From contig JAZAYU010000008.1 of NCBI GenBank assembly GCA_038501625.1, positions 10,540,938 to 10,604,937 of the forward strand: a stretch of DNA of 64,000 nucleotides. Direction: 5' to 3'. Source of the DNA: Corbicula japonica (Eukaryota > Mollusca > Bivalvia > Venerida > Cyrenidae). How positions within the stretch are numbered: position 1 is the first letter of the stretch; every line of letters begins with the position of its first letter. Of this stretch, positions 14,288 to 26,265 are shown piece after piece. Under the pieces are notes generated by a model. The model made no database searches. It saw only the letters and a program-made list of their open reading frames with translations, and had not been told where the DNA came from. Position numbers and translations under genes: made by a program.

Positions 14288-14431
14288 AGAGTCATTGACT
14301 GCTAACATTACAGAGTCATTGACTGCTAACATTACAGAGTCATTGACTGCTAACATTACAGAGTCATTGACTGCTAACATTGCAGAGTCATTGACTGCTT
14401 ACATTACGAAGTCATTGATTGCTTACTTAAC
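14288..14431 (+). repeat. 24-bp tandem repeat, about 6 units
   Basis: Unit AGAGTCATTGACTGCTAACA plus TTAC. The first four units are nearly identical (14288, 14312, 14336, 14360); the last two (14384, 14408) are increasingly diverged. The period is a multiple of three, so it gives an open frame with an 8-residue repeat (ESLTANIT) at 14295-14483. Nothing else suggests coding. Confidence 0.95.
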
Positions 14432-16764
14432 AGTAGCACATCTTAAAAGCATTCCACTAAATGTTCTGTTTATTAGATTGTAGTTCATAAGCTTTGTTCT
14501 TAATTCATGACTGTGTCTCTGATATGTAACATTTAGGATTTTATTGTTTATTACCTATTTACTGTGTCAGATTACAGGTGTTTAACTTTTAGGTCATATC
14601 TGAAATTGTAATTTGCTAGTAAACATCTGCGCGAGGTCAAACCGTACGCATATCAAAGGTATAACCACAAACATTTCATTTGTCAACATTCTTTTAGTAT
14701 TTAACTTTCTTTGCTTTTGTGATATCAGACACACTGAAAAACAATCTTTCTACTGTGCCAGAAAAGACTCGTTGCAAGCGTAGGAGTTAACTGCCAGAGT
14801 GAACTCTACGTTCTAAGAAACTACCGATTTCCAATATTCCTCCCTGGAGGCGAACATACTTTTCATTATGACGTCAAGCAACAATTTTCCCCACATCAGC
14901 TATCTACCGAAATATGATTGCGTCCTTGGCACATATTCCAGCAAAATTGCCTTGAAACTAAAGTACTTTACTGCATTTAAATTAAACCAGAAAGTTGTGT
15001 TGTGAATTAAAATGAAGGCATTTACAATTAAAGAAAGCTTTTTTAACGCAGTTTTATTGACTTGTGGAAGAGTGATCCAAAATATTTAAAATATTTTTGT
15101 TTTATGACTTTAGAGGTTAGAAATTTGATTGATCTCAATCCTATTTAATTTCATTTTTGTTGTTGTTAATTTTTTTAAAACATGTCTTCATAAAATGTTA
15201 ACATTCTATTTTTTCTGTTGTTAATTACATGTATCACTCCTTTGTATTTCAATCGTCCTGTAAGTACTATCAAGCGGATGTAAACGAATATTTGAAAATC
15301 ATTCGAATTGCAATTCTCATTAGGATTATTCGATTTATTTTTTTCATATTCATAGTAAATTGTTTTAAAAGGCTCTGCCTATTTCTGTTTAATGACTTTT
15401 TGTCGTGTTTTTACATCAAGTTTCATCAAATTTATAGCATTCCCTTCAAATCAGAATCATAATAAGATACCCTTTTTTACATCTTTTTATTAAATAACCA
15501 TTTAATTCCTTACCGAAAATCACTTGCATTTAAACAAACTTCGTGCCATTAAAACTACTGTTCGCTACTTTTCCGCAGAAGTTTGATTTTAATAGAAAGA
15601 AAACTTTTGTTGCTAATATATTTAAATTCTCATTACATGCATGAAAATGTTATAAATAACGTAAAGTGATCTACATTGGCAGGGTTTTAGTAGTTTATGA
15701 AGGTTTTTAATTGTCTTTCTTTCCGTTATTCCCTAAATTTCAGTGTATTATATAAAATAAACGTTTATTTTGCTAAAAGAATGTAATTATTTAGTTTACA
15801 CACACCCTGAGTTTTTTTCTGCGATAAATAACTTTGAATGAAGTTTTTTTTCATTTATAAATGAATATTTATACGAAGCTTGGTTTAAAAAAAGCCACTC
15901 ACAAAGTTTTTATTTGAGGTAATTGTAAATGTTTTTGTTAATTTGAGCCTGATACGTTGTATGAACGCAGACACCTTACTAGAATTTTAAGCGCGTCTGA
16001 GGCTCGAACTAATAAATGCATTTAAAATGGCAAGTCTGGCGAATGATCTATAGACAATGTATTATCAACGTTGCAATATAACAGAAAAGTAAATTTTTTA
16101 GAATCAGCTTTCGTTAAATTACTTTAGAAAATTAACGTGTAGATGCGGACGTATCAGCATCAAAATAAGATCAAAATCGCGACAACAAAAATCAAACGAT
16201 TCAAATCAAATCATCAATGATCCTGAAATTCCATTAGAAAAGGAAATAACAGTAACAATAACAAACTGCGTCATTCTAATTTGAATAGATAAATGCACGA
16301 TGACCATATCTGCGGAATCATCATTTCAGAGATAATTGGTGAAAATGCCAGCTTTTCTGTTTGACGTCACCTCCAACATTGTTCCAACTGTCAGACAGAT
16401 ACATTGACATTAAAGCTCATTTATGTAATCAGATTGACAATTATTCTATAACATGGACACATTCAATACGCATAAATAAATTGCAAAAACAGAAACATTT
16501 CTCGTGTATATTACGGTAGTTCATGCTAATAAGATACGCAATCAATTTTAAGCAAATTAAAGGGAGAGGCTTTGAGAACAAAGAGACCCTTACAGTCACA
16601 GTCGTAGAAAGACGACTCGTTCTGTTGTTGTTGTTGTTGCTGTTGTTCTAGTTTGAGACGAACCTTTTTTGACTAATGAAAGTAGTTTATGTCTGAAAAT
16701 GGATACAACTGAAAAAAGTCTTCCGTAAGTTTGGTATACGGGTTTCTCAGCCAAATAAAAGTAT
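14432..16764. other. Unrecognised AT-rich DNA
   Basis: No gene or dispersed repeat recognised. A short (TTG)n tract lies at 16622-16648. Confidence 0.35.
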
Positions 16765-16857
16765 GAAATACAAATGTATGCATATCAGAAATTGCCACAT
16801 TCAGAAGACACAGTCTCCCCACACAGCCATGAAGAAAAGAAAGAGAGACCATCTTCA
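16765..16857 (-). mobile_element. Family A terminal fragment
   Basis: Only the last ~90 bp of the tail are present: TATGCATATCAGAAATTGCC, CACATTCAGAAGACACAGTC, TCCCCACACAGCC and the AAAGAGAGACCATC block. Extreme 5' truncation with the 3' side kept. Confidence 0.75.
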
Positions 16858-16937
16858 ACGTGGTATATGATAGTGAGTGCGGACGGGGTTTAGAAAGTGA
16901 ATGTCAAATGCAATTCCTGAGGGATTAAAAAATAACA

Positions 16938-16982
16938 GTATTGAATGTAAGTACGGGGAGACGTTTTACGGCCTCCACACAG
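16938..16982 (-). repeat. Family C 5'-end fragment
   Basis: Minus-strand copy of the block GGAGGCCGTAAAACGTCTCC + CCGTAC, which also opens the 17578 copy and lies at 18998-19045. It may mark the 5' end of family C. Confidence 0.5.
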
Positions 16983-17375
16983 CACATACACAACTACTGT
17001 AATTAGGGACAAACAATATAAAACTGAGATTAAGAGACCTAAATTGTCACAAATACAAATGCCAATAATAAACTGGAAAATATCGTTCTTTCTGCTGTAA
17101 AAATTTAGTTTTCCCAGCCTAAGGGATATAAATTATTTTTGATCCATTACTTAGGAAAGAGCGTGTGTGAAGTTCTGTGTTTCTCCAAATGTCAAAACAA
17201 ATACAGTGTTCTGAAAATTAATAACATTTACAAGAAGATGGAACTGATGTCGCTGTTGTGTGACTTAAAAAATGTTGATCAAAAGTAAAACATAATAAAG
17301 ATTTATCACTGAATGGTGTTTTTGCAAAAGTCGAACTCGGTTGATGCGTTTAGTTCTTCCATATTATAGTTAACT

Positions 17376-17433
17376 ATATCTTTATTGACCATTTTTTCTC
17401 AACCATATCTTTATTAACCATTTTTTCTCAACC
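17376..17433 (+). repeat. 29-bp direct duplication
   Basis: ATATCTTTATTGACC + ATTTTTTCTCAACC is repeated once with a single substitution. Confidence 0.9.
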
Positions 17434-17577
17434 ATTTACATACGTTTTTTTACTGATTTTAAGAATCAGCCCATCGTGGCGTTTGATAAGAGAGCTTTAT
17501 CAATTTTTAAAACAAAATCAAAAGTATTTTATTGTATTGGATGGTAGTTAACACATAATATTTTTGAAAATATTTGT

Positions 17578-18178
17578 GGCGGCTGTAAATAGTCTCCCCG
17601 TACATTCAATCAGTGCTGTTATCGGTTACGTCCTTTGAAGGTCGTTGAGCACGATATATATGTCTATATAAATAGTACTTCTTAAATTGCTTATTTCGGC
17701 CAGTTTATGGATGGGTGATTTCAATATCCCAGACAATATAGATTCGGATATTGTTCAATCCGCCCAAGGATATACTTCCTGCTTATTAAATTTTGAATTT
17801 GGCGTTGTCTGTGATATGCAGGATTTATATTCCCAGATCTCCTGTCAAAGTTCTAGTTTGTTTAGTTCCGCCCATTGTTTTCTCGTTTAGGGCAACCCAT
17901 TCTTTTAGCGCTGAACATGGAATGGTATTAATCTGAAAACACCGCATTGAAGGTTCCATGTTCGCCGTCATATGCATACCATCATTTGGATGGATCAAAA
18001 TTGTACTGTTTATGGGTGTAATATTGAAATGCGCTCAACCCGGGGCTAGGCGGCGTGGGCAGTAATATGCATTTCTATTGCTGCCCATGAACAGGCTCAA
18101 TCAAACCGAGCCTGCAATATTTTCATATTTGTCGTGTTCGGTGGCTTTCAAATTTCCTTTACATCTACTTTAGTAAAA
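17578..18178 (+). mobile_element. Family C, longest copy with 60172-60750
   Basis: Begins GGCGGCTGTAAATAGTCTCC, passes TCGTTGAGCACGATAT, TTCGGCCAGTTTATGG, GATATGCAGGATTTATATTC, TCTCGTTTAGGGCAACCC, GCATTGAAGGTTCCATGTTC, CGCTCAACCCGGGGCTAGGC and the stem-loop CAGGCTC-AATCAAACC-GAGCCTG, and ends near GGCTTTCAAATTTCC. The frame 17687-17890 contains the phrase WMGDFNIPD, which resembles the GDFN motif of LINE endonucleases; the matching frame in the 5170 copy is broken. Type is uncertain: a non-LTR element remnant or a SINE-like derivative. Confidence 0.75.
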
Positions 18179-18506
18179 GGTTACTTGTACTTTTGATATA
18201 TATTTTCTAAGTGTAGAGAGTTCAATTTTCTGAAAGCTTTTAAAAAATTACTTTTACCGGATAAATAATTTTTTCCTGACCTTTTTGTACCAATTATTTT
18301 TCAGTGATGTGAATCCATTCATCCAACCTTTGAGTTTCGTATCAATTTAACTTGTGAACGTAGATCTTATATGTCAATTAATTGAAAATACATTCAGTTT
18401 GTAACTAATACCTTCTAATTTGTCGGCGACAAGGCAGAAAACAAATCCCATTTTTATTAAACTTAAAAAGATTTTTTATGACGTTGCTTTTCTGAAAAAA
18501 ATAAGA

Positions 18507-18880
18507 GAGTAAAATATGCATATTAGGTGTAGCCACCCCAGAAAATACAGCCTCCACAAAGGCAAAACGTGGTGAGGAAAGGAGACCATGGGTTAATAAA
18601 ATTATTTATTTCAATTAAGACACCACAAACACTTAACGAAAAGAACATGAAGGGTTACCGCCTTGGAACGGTCAGTGGCAAAACAATTTTCCACTGGGGG
18701 TTCAAACCAGGTTCTTTAGTGAACCAACCTCACTTGCCTCCGACAGGCTCTAAGAAGAACAACAAGTACAAGTTGTCTTCGGTAAATTAGCCTCAACTCT
18801 CCTATCAACTCGACAATGTTGCATGCAAAAGCACACAAATCTATGAACAAATAAACCAGTAGCATTGTCAAGTGAAAAGA
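18507..18880 (-). mobile_element. Retroelement family A 3' tail
   Basis: Minus-strand copy: terminus TAAAATATGCATATTAGG, GACACCACAAACACTTAACG, GGTTACCGCCTTGGAACGGT, CCAGGTTCTTTAGTGAACCA, ACAAGTACAAGTTGTCTTC and TGTTGCATGCAAAAGCACAC. It stops before the block that would join the coding end. Confidence 0.75.
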
Positions 18881-18984
18881 TGTTGATTAGCAACCTACAA
18901 CAAAAGAAAAAACGCTAGGTCTAAAAAGCAGGCCTGATCGACTCATTATTATTTACCAGATGTTTATGAAAAACGCAGTAGTTT

Positions 18985-19045
18985 TGTTTGTGCTGTTTGG
19001 AGGCCGTAAAATGACTCCCCGTACATTCAGTCAGTGTTGTTATCT
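18985..19045 (+). repeat. Family C 5'-end fragment
   Basis: GGAGGCCGTAAAATGACTCC followed by CCGTACATTCAGTCAGTG and TTGTTATC matches the start of the 17578 copy and then diverges. Confidence 0.55.
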
Positions 19046-20340
19046 CTCTATTTTTTTCTCTACTGTTCGACTGTTTTGTCTGTGTGTCTTGATATGCGTA
19101 GTACATACACTCAAGTAAGCGAACAGAAATCTGTAAATAACAAACTTACGCCCAATGTTTATAGAGTCGTAATTTATATCAGCCCTTTTGGAATCACGCG
19201 TTCGTTTAACGAACATCAACATTGGTTGTATACAGGTGTAAATGTATAAGCCGACAAGGGCTGATCTCACAAAAGAGACGATGACGAAAATAATTCGCCA
19301 TTCAAAAACAAAACAGACTTTTACAAGTACCCGTGAAGCTGATCTCTTACATCTTTGAAAACAAAAATCCAACAGAATGATCATTTGAGCTCAAATCCCT
19401 ATCATTAAGTGTCGATTTAACAACAAATGGTACCGTAGGACACTGCGGCATTAGCGCTTATGACGATTAACGAGAGCGATTAATACGATCCAATTGCAGA
19501 ATTTCTGCACGCTTGTTCGATTTTCTTAGCGATTTATATTGTTGTACAGCCTATGATGCTATCACAAAGATTTCTGCTGCAATATTTCGAGTTTTGTTCA
19601 GTTCTAACATGTAAGATCGGTATAATTGTTCACGCCACTGGCCCGGGTTAAGAGGAACTAAATATTTACAGACATCGCGTTCGAGGGCCGATTTTATCTC
19701 TTTCAAACTACATATTTGTCTCTATGGTTTCTTTATTTTTTTATTTTTAACAGTCGTATAATTAAATATATTGAATTGTATTTAAAATGATTTGAAGAGT
19801 TCATTTCAAGCCACAGAACATTATTAAGTGTCGTATCTTTGCGCAGTAATATGCAATTCCATAACTGCGAATCAACAGGCACAATCACACATCGCACATT
19901 TGCGACCACTGTAGATCCAGATCGTCAAGCATTTGATGAAATAATCATTTCATAGATTAGAAGAAAAACATCTGCCAGTGGAGCATATCTGGCTTATTCA
20001 CGTATCTCCATCATTTTTTTCATAATTCAAAAAATCAAAATCCAAATCCAAATCATAACTTCAAATTTACCTCTTTTCATTCTACTTGTTTGACACATCA
20101 GGTAATGTTCCTTTTCTGTTTGTTTTATGAGCGATTGAAAGGTTGTAGAATACTATATGGCTTTGATATCACTTAAATTTCAAAACAAAACCTTTTGAGG
20201 AAGAATCGTTGACATTTTGTTAAATTGGAATGGCGTGGGTTAAACTAAAATTTAAGAGCAATGCAAGTCATGAGTAACAATGCTTTTGTAACTTAAACTG
20301 ATCTTTCTTTATTTGTTATTCAAATAGAGATTCTTTATTT
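19046..20340. other. Unrecognised DNA
   Basis: No gene was recognised. Opposed overlapping open frames (19034-19249 + and 19040-19384 -) have no family resemblance. 19840-19900 weakly resembles the 3' part of family C. Confidence 0.3.
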
Positions 20341-20344
20341 GTTA

Positions 20345-21610
20345 TATAAGGCAATGTTACTTTTTCCCGGTTATTCGTAAAAACCATCTGTAAATTTAAA
20401 AAGAAAGGTTACTAACATGATATTCTACTGCGCTCTGCAGGCCTGATGATTAACCCATCTACAGTTGATCATCATGCTTACCTCTTTGGTTGCACGACGT
20501 TGGCAGGGGTTTAAGAGTTTATGAACGTTTATGGGGAAATCTTTTTCTATGGTTACTTCATTACTAAAATATATGATAAAAGAGATGATTTTAATTTTAT
20601 TATAGTAAATTTTCCGTTTTTAGACGGCGATGTTCCTCGTGCAACATCTTACGGGGTTTATATCTCACAGCTTGTTCGCGTTTCAAGAGCTTGCAACGAT
20701 GTGAATGATTTCAATGAACGTAACCTGTGCATTACAGAAAAAACTTTTAAAACTAGGTTATCGGTATCACAAATTAAGGAAAACATTTTGCAAATTTTAT
20801 CGCCGATACCCAGATCTTATTCATAAATACAGGTGCAGTTTAAAATCACTTTTGCAACAAGATATTTCACAGCCGGTTTTTTATGGAGATTTAATTTACA
20901 AACTTAAGATGATAAAAGGCAATGTTAATTTCTCCCAGTTATTCATAAAAACCATCTGTACATTTAAAAAGAAAGGTTACCAGCATGATATTTAACAGCG
21001 CTCTTGCAGGCCTGGTGATTAACCCATCTACAGTTGATCATTATGCTTACCTCTTTGGTTGCAAGATGTTGGCAGGAGTTTATGATTGTTTATGGGGAAA
21101 TCTTTTCTTAAAAGAACCTAGAAGCTTGATTCGTTTCTTTTATCCCTGTCTTCGTGTTCTTGCTGATTTTATTCCAGGTGCTCTGGTCTCGGTAAGATTA
21201 TTGAGTACCTACCCTTTGGCTTTGCAATGCTATTACCTTCTTATTTTTTATATGTTTGTGTGCTTTTTCATGTAACATTGTTGAGCCGATGAGTGGGTTG
21301 GAATTATTTTACCAAGACAACTTGTACTTGTTTTGTGATACGAGAACTTGTTCGAGAACCTGTTGGGGCAAGTGTGAGGTTGGTGCACCCAAGAACCTGG
21401 TTTAAACCCCCATTTGGCAATTTGTTTTGCCACTGACCGTTCAAAGGCGGTCTCCCCAAATGTTCTCTTCCTTGTTAATTGTTTGTGGCGTCCTATTTGC
21501 ATTGACATACATAAAAAACATGCTCTCTCTCTATCTTCTTTTTCGCTGCGTGGGGAGGCTGTGTGTTGTGAGTGTGGCGATTCCTGATATGCATATATTA
21601 TTTTTATTTT
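20345..21610 (+). mobile_element. Retroelement locus 1: B-X-B plus 3' tail
   Basis: Most complete member of the family. A ~200-bp block B (20345-20548) is followed by coding block X (about 20560-20890), a second direct copy of B (20911-21104), then the full 3' tail A ending at CCTGATATGCATAT (about 21600). B and X translate into the C-terminal region of a protein type often found in invertebrate retroelement-derived reverse-transcriptase proteins (phrases TKIYDKRDDFNF, SYGVYISQLVR, RYHKLRKTF, FYGDLIYKL, VINPSTVDHYAYLFGC). Blocks B and A are contiguous here and in the 965 and 25325 copies, which ties the abundant A repeats to this element. The reverse-transcriptase core is absent. Confidence 0.7.
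20521..21104 (+). pseudogene. C-terminal remnant of a retroelement RT-type protein
   Basis: Three overlapping frames carry consecutive pieces of one protein. 20521-20826 holds TKIYDKRDDF (residues 15-24), FPFLDGDVPR (31-40) and SYGVYISQLVR (43-53). 20705-20995 continues with GYRYHKLRKTF, FYRRYPDLIHKY and FYGDLIYKL. 20985-21275 continues with VINPSTVDHYAYLFGC (residues 11-26). Frameshifts lie near 20750 and 20990, so this is a dead copy. Residues 1-9 of the first frame come from the preceding B block, not from this protein. I recognise the conserved phrases from memory as a region C-terminal to a reverse transcriptase in mollusc and cnidarian retroelement proteins. The element class was not determined. 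Confidence 0.65.
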
Positions 21611-24015
21611 TTTCTCAATTGTTTTGACTATTAGAGTTCAAATCTACCAGACAATCAGCCATTGATTTTAAATTGTGTGTATGTCTTCTAGAATGCACCC
21701 GCCTTGCACTTTCAACTTATAGTTCTCATATGAACAAAAACAAACAAGCTGCAATGATAAATTGACACCAAACTATCAACGTACCTTAAACTAAGAATGC
21801 TCTTGCATATTTTGAATAATAACTTCAATAAGGAATCTGGGGGAAATGGCCGCATGGTTTATATAAATAGAATCTGCCAAGACAACTTATTGTTAAAATA
21901 TATAATAAGTAAATAAAGAATAAAAAGTAGATAATCTGGGAAGTAATAATAAAAGTGATAAATTATAATGTATAAATTTTTAAGAATAATACAGAAGTAT
22001 TATCATTCTGTAAGACAATGTCAGTTCTTATCAACGTGTTGCTTTGTTGGCAGCGTATAAGAAAAAAAAACAAACTAAAGAAACATACGAACAAAAGCAC
22101 TTTTTGTGCAAATAAATAACGACTATTGCATTTTCGAAAAAACAACTACGTACTAATTTTACCAACTTATTTTACTGTAAATAGTTGGAGGACATCAAAT
22201 AATACAAATATGAAATGAAAAAGCGGCTTAATTATTATGCTCTGTTAAGTTTAACTCAGCTTTTTGAGTGGACATCTTTGAAAAATATTCAATCTGAAAT
22301 GGCTTTATGAAATATTGATTTAGTCTTAACTATTGACTTTTAATTAACTGTTGAATGATGTAAGCCCTTAAAATTAAAGTTATCTAAATATCGGATTGGT
22401 GGCATATGTTTTATAAATAAATATCAAATAATATTGTTTTATGGGAACTGGGGCAATGCTTTAGCAAATTCTTTTGAGGAATAATAGCAGACTTTTACAA
22501 TTTGTATTTTAATATGAAATTTAACTTCTGTTTATAATATTTAACTTACTTGGTGAAATCGTTCCGACCTTACTTCTTTATAAGAAACAATGGAATGTGG
22601 GTTTCTTCACTTTCTTATATATCCCGATATTTCTATCTAATTCCGATTGCTAATAGGTCAAATGTGAAGGCAAAAAGAGATTTCCATTGTGTTTGTGAAA
22701 GATTCATTTAAATATATTGGTATAGAAACAATTGATGAAAATGAGCAATTTTACGTGCAATTTTATCGGATTTTAAACTTAACAAAATTATATAAAACCT
22801 TGTGTGATCAAATTCAGCACACATGTTGAATAAAAACACATTAAATTACAGTCAAGCATTTTAAACTGGCCAAAACTGCAATTGTTTATTTCTTTCAAAA
22901 AACACGCGTACGTTGCCAGGGTATCTGTTTACCGAAAATAAACTGACATATGCATCACTGTCTGGAACTTTCAGGTTTCCACTATCTCACAAGCCCTATT
23001 AGAGCACAAGGCGAAGGATACTTTTAATATGTAACTTTTCCCACTTAGGTCGGAAAAGCACGTGTCGTGTCATGACACTGCTTACGGTGTAAATGTGACT
23101 TCTTTTGTTGCATAAGTTTTATTGTGTTTAAAAATATTACGTTGTTATTTAATTTAACTTTTGTTAAAATAATCTTATGGTAGTATAAACTATAATTTGC
23201 TTGCCATTATGGAAAAAACTACTAATTTACCGGTCTGAAGAGATGAAGTGTCAGCTCTGATTTAAATGTTCAATCTTCAATCTACGCTAGTGACCTGGCT
23301 GGTATAAGCTACCAAGGAGATGCAGATATGAAGTTGTTTTGTTTTGAATACAAAAACAGCCTGAACATTACTACACACTGTGGCAGCCAAGTCTCTTGTT
23401 TATCCAGTCTGAATTTAGTTTTTTTCCTGATATATCCAAAAGTTTACTTTCTGACTCATTCCATCCACGATTTCCACATGTAAAACTGAATTTAACATGT
23501 CTGTAAGCTATCCAAACTAAGTTTTGATCCTTTTTGCAATGCTACGCTCAATAAACTTGCTCAAATGTTGTACTAACGAGTTAGATAAGCTCAAAGATTT
23601 TCATTATACAGAAAGAAATCACCCAAAGTGGCAACATAGACTTATCCTCTGCCACTTTGCTTAAATGCACCTCGTGTCCAAAGTCACACCATCTATTATC
23701 ATTTTTATCCATAAATATTCGACTTAGAAATTCCAAAATGGCGGCATTTTTGTTTTTAAAAGGAAGTGATTCAATCCATATTGGACCAGTTCATTATCCA
23801 ATCAGAATCATGCGATCTCATATTGGCTCAGTAAAACCCGTATTGGCCCAGGTTATCTCGTATTGGCCCAGTTGAGATTTCATATGAGTTGAGTGCAACC
23901 CATATAAGGTGGGCTGAATTGTACATATTATGTCAATATTGTTTTAGTTAATTAATAATTATCAGTATTACACAAGTGCTTCCCTATCTGTCAACATAAA
24001 ATTGATGTACTTTTC
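21611..24015. other. Unrecognised AT-rich DNA
   Basis: No gene recognised. At 23780-23875 the words TATTGGACCAG, TATTGGCTCAG, TATTGGCCCAGG and TATTGGCCCAGT recur at irregular short spacing, a possible decayed tandem. Confidence 0.35.
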
Positions 24016-24176
24016 TTAAGGATTGAATCGATATTTGATGGTTTTTTTATTTGGGTGTGGAAAACAGTTCGGTTGTTTAAAGTGTGTGAAGCCCGAAGGG
24101 CTTCTCGCGTACTTTAAACAATCCAACTGTTTTTCATACCGAAATGAAAACTATCAAATATCGATTCAATTCTTAT
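24016..24176. mobile_element. 161-bp near-perfect palindrome (hairpin element)
   Basis: The left arm starting TTAAGGATTGAATCGATATT pairs with the right arm ending AATATCGATTCAATTCTTAT, and complementarity continues to the centre GAAGCCC-GAA-GGGCTTC at about 24089-24105. A few mismatches lie in the arms. There is no coding content. This fits a small foldback or MITE-like element. It abuts the ACGC tract at 24177. Confidence 0.85.
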
Positions 24177-24177
24177 A

Positions 24178-24245
<68 letters not shown>

Positions 24246-24246
24246 C
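24177..24246. repeat. (ACGC)n microsatellite, about 17 units
   Basis: Perfect tetranucleotide tract from the edge of the palindrome, passing into ACACAC. Open frames reading ARTH repeats come from it. Confidence 0.97.
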
Positions 24247-24499
24247 ACACAAATAACACAAATAATCTCATCACTACTGAAATTATTGAGAAGAATGTGC
24301 GATATTACTGCTTTTTCGGATTGCTGTTGGAACAGCTACGTTGAAGACAAAGTGAATGAGGGTCAGCAGTTCTACAGTAGCCACGCGTTTCAAAGTAATA
24401 CGTCACACTTTTTATCATAAGAAATTATGATTCGTTAGATGAATAAGACTTCAGTAGGGGACAAAGTTGAAGTGTAAATATTTGTTTTTAAAGTTGTAT

Positions 24500-24725
24500 G
24501 TAACCGAAGAATGCCTATTTACTCCGTGTACACACGCTTCTCCTTAATGACATCACGTTTCTGCCATTTTATCAGTTTTTCATATGTTCTTCAATGATGT
24601 TATCTTTTTGTTAATAACGTTTTGTAATAGGTAATAGAAGAATGCCTTTTTACTTCCGTGTTAAGATAAACACTTCCCCCTTTAATTATACTCTCTACTA
24701 TTTTATACTCGTATGTTCTTCTATC
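24500..24725 (+). repeat. Imperfect ~130-bp tandem duplication
   Basis: GAAGAATGCCTATTTACTCC with a downstream CATATGTTCTTC recurs 130 bp later as GAAGAATGCCTTTTTACTTCC with CGTATGTTCTTC. The two copies are well diverged. Confidence 0.6.
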
Positions 24726-25324
24726 TCATAAAGGAAAAATAAACTTAATATTATTTATTTATCCTTCAGAAAAATTTATAAAAACATTAAGAAAAATAAA
24801 GCTACTGATAACATGTTTGTTACAATGCCTTAATTTTCCTTTGACATTTCAATTATAAATGCATAAATAACTGTACAGAGTAAAATGTATATCAATATAA
24901 TATAAAATGAATGAAATAAGAACATTTAAGGAGACGCTTACACATGGCCCAATTAACTGCTTTGTCAATACATTTCTTCAACAAAATTTAATAATTGTAA
25001 TGATTTAACAAAAAATCACCCCGTCCGCAAACAATAAGTTTTGAAACAAATAAAAAACACCATAAAAAGTATGCTGTTAATTGTATTGACAAGAAAGTGC
25101 AAAATCACTTACGACTGGTGATTAACTTGCTAAGAAACATTCGCTGATCCAAACAGAAATACAGACAAAACAATCGATATCAGACTGCATTTACAGTATC
25201 TTAGAAGAAGTAAGTCCAGGATAATAATTTTACGTCTTTTGGTTTGTTAGTGTTAGGTGTTACTTAGGAAAGACTGTTCCCGAGCCTTAACACAGGCACA
25301 CTTGATAATAAATTAAAGAAAATA

Positions 25325-25665
25325 AAAGGCAATATTTATTTCTCCACGTTATTCGTAAAATCCATCTGTAAATTTAAAAAAACAATAAAGGCTACCAGAA
25401 TGATACTCTACAGTGCTCTACATGCTCGGTTACCTATCTAAATTCGGTCGCTTTGCTTACTTCTTTGTTTTCATGGCGGTGACAGGTGTTTCGAATTATT
25501 TAAAGGTTTCTAGGAAAAACAAACTAGAAGCTCTATACTTTTCTTTTATTACTGTCATCATGTTCTTGCTTTTACTACTCCCATTAGGGTCATTGAGTAC
25601 CCACCTTATTCGCTTCTTAAGATTTGTATGATTTATACATTCAACATTGTCGCGTTTTTAAATAT
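25325..25665 (+). mobile_element. Family B plus start of tail A, diverged
   Basis: AAAAGGCAATATTTATTTCTCC, TTATTCGTAAAATCCATCTG, GATACTCTACAGTGCTCTAC and then AGGTTTCTAGGAAAAACAA, CTAGAAGCTC and CATCATGTTCTTGC. This reproduces the B-to-A junction of locus 1. It ends in the tail near AACATTGTCGCG. Confidence 0.65.
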
Positions 25666-25734
25666 TTCAATGAACGATGTAGTTGCACAACAGGTAAGCT
25701 TTTCAAATAGGAATATCGGTGCCACAAAAATAGA

Positions 25735-25935
25735 CACGCGTTTTCTATGGAAGTCTCGGAAAAGAACGTAGAAGCCAGATTACTTTTTTATTCATGCCGT
25801 CGTTTTCTTGCTGCTTAAACTACTACAGTTGCTTCAGTGACAGTAAGATCATAGAGTACCTGCCCATTTTCATTTGAGACGTCCATTAGCTTCTCATGAT
25901 TTACATGTTCGTGTGCGTTTACATGCTACCTGATA
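25735..25935 (+). mobile_element. Family A 5' tail fragment
   Basis: GAACGTAGAAGCCAGATTAC, TTCATGCCGTCGTTTTCTTG, CAGTAAGATCATAGAGTACC and ACATGTTCGTGTGCGTTTAC follow the order of the tail in locus 1. It is a second partial copy next to the 25325 copy. Confidence 0.6.
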
Positions 25936-25952
25936 TGAATAAGTCAATATGA

Positions 25953-26265
25953 AAAGGGAACTTTGAAAGTCATCGAACACGACTAATATGAAAATAATCA
26001 AAATATTGCAGGCTCGGTTTGATCGAGCCTGTTCATGGACAGTAATGGAAATGCGTATTACTATCCACGCCGCCTAGCCCCGGGTCTAGCGAAATTCAAT
26101 ATTTACACCAATGAACAGTACAATTTTGATCCATGGCAAACGATGGTATGCATATGACGGTGAACATGGAACCTTCAATGCGGTGTTTTCAGATTAATAC
26201 CATTCCATGTTTATCTGGTCCCCAGATAAAAGAATGGGTTTGCCTTAAACGAGAAAACAATGAGG
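25953..26265 (-). mobile_element. Family C copy
   Basis: Minus-strand copy. In plus-strand order: GGGAACTTTGAAAGTCATCG, the stem-loop CAGGCTC-GGTTTGATC-GAGCCTG, GCCGCCTAGCCCCGGGT, AACATGGAACCTTCAATGCG and GCCTTAAACGAGAAAACAAT. It shares its 3' boundary with other copies and is 5'-truncated. Confidence 0.8.

Noticed and set aside
14295..14483. Secreted or structural repeat protein (ESLTANIT)n
   Set aside because: A 24-bp tandem naturally keeps one frame; there is no signal, exon structure or conserved flank.
24023..24344. Open frames with ARTH or HTHAR repeats
   Set aside because: Reading frames of the (ACGC)n tract.
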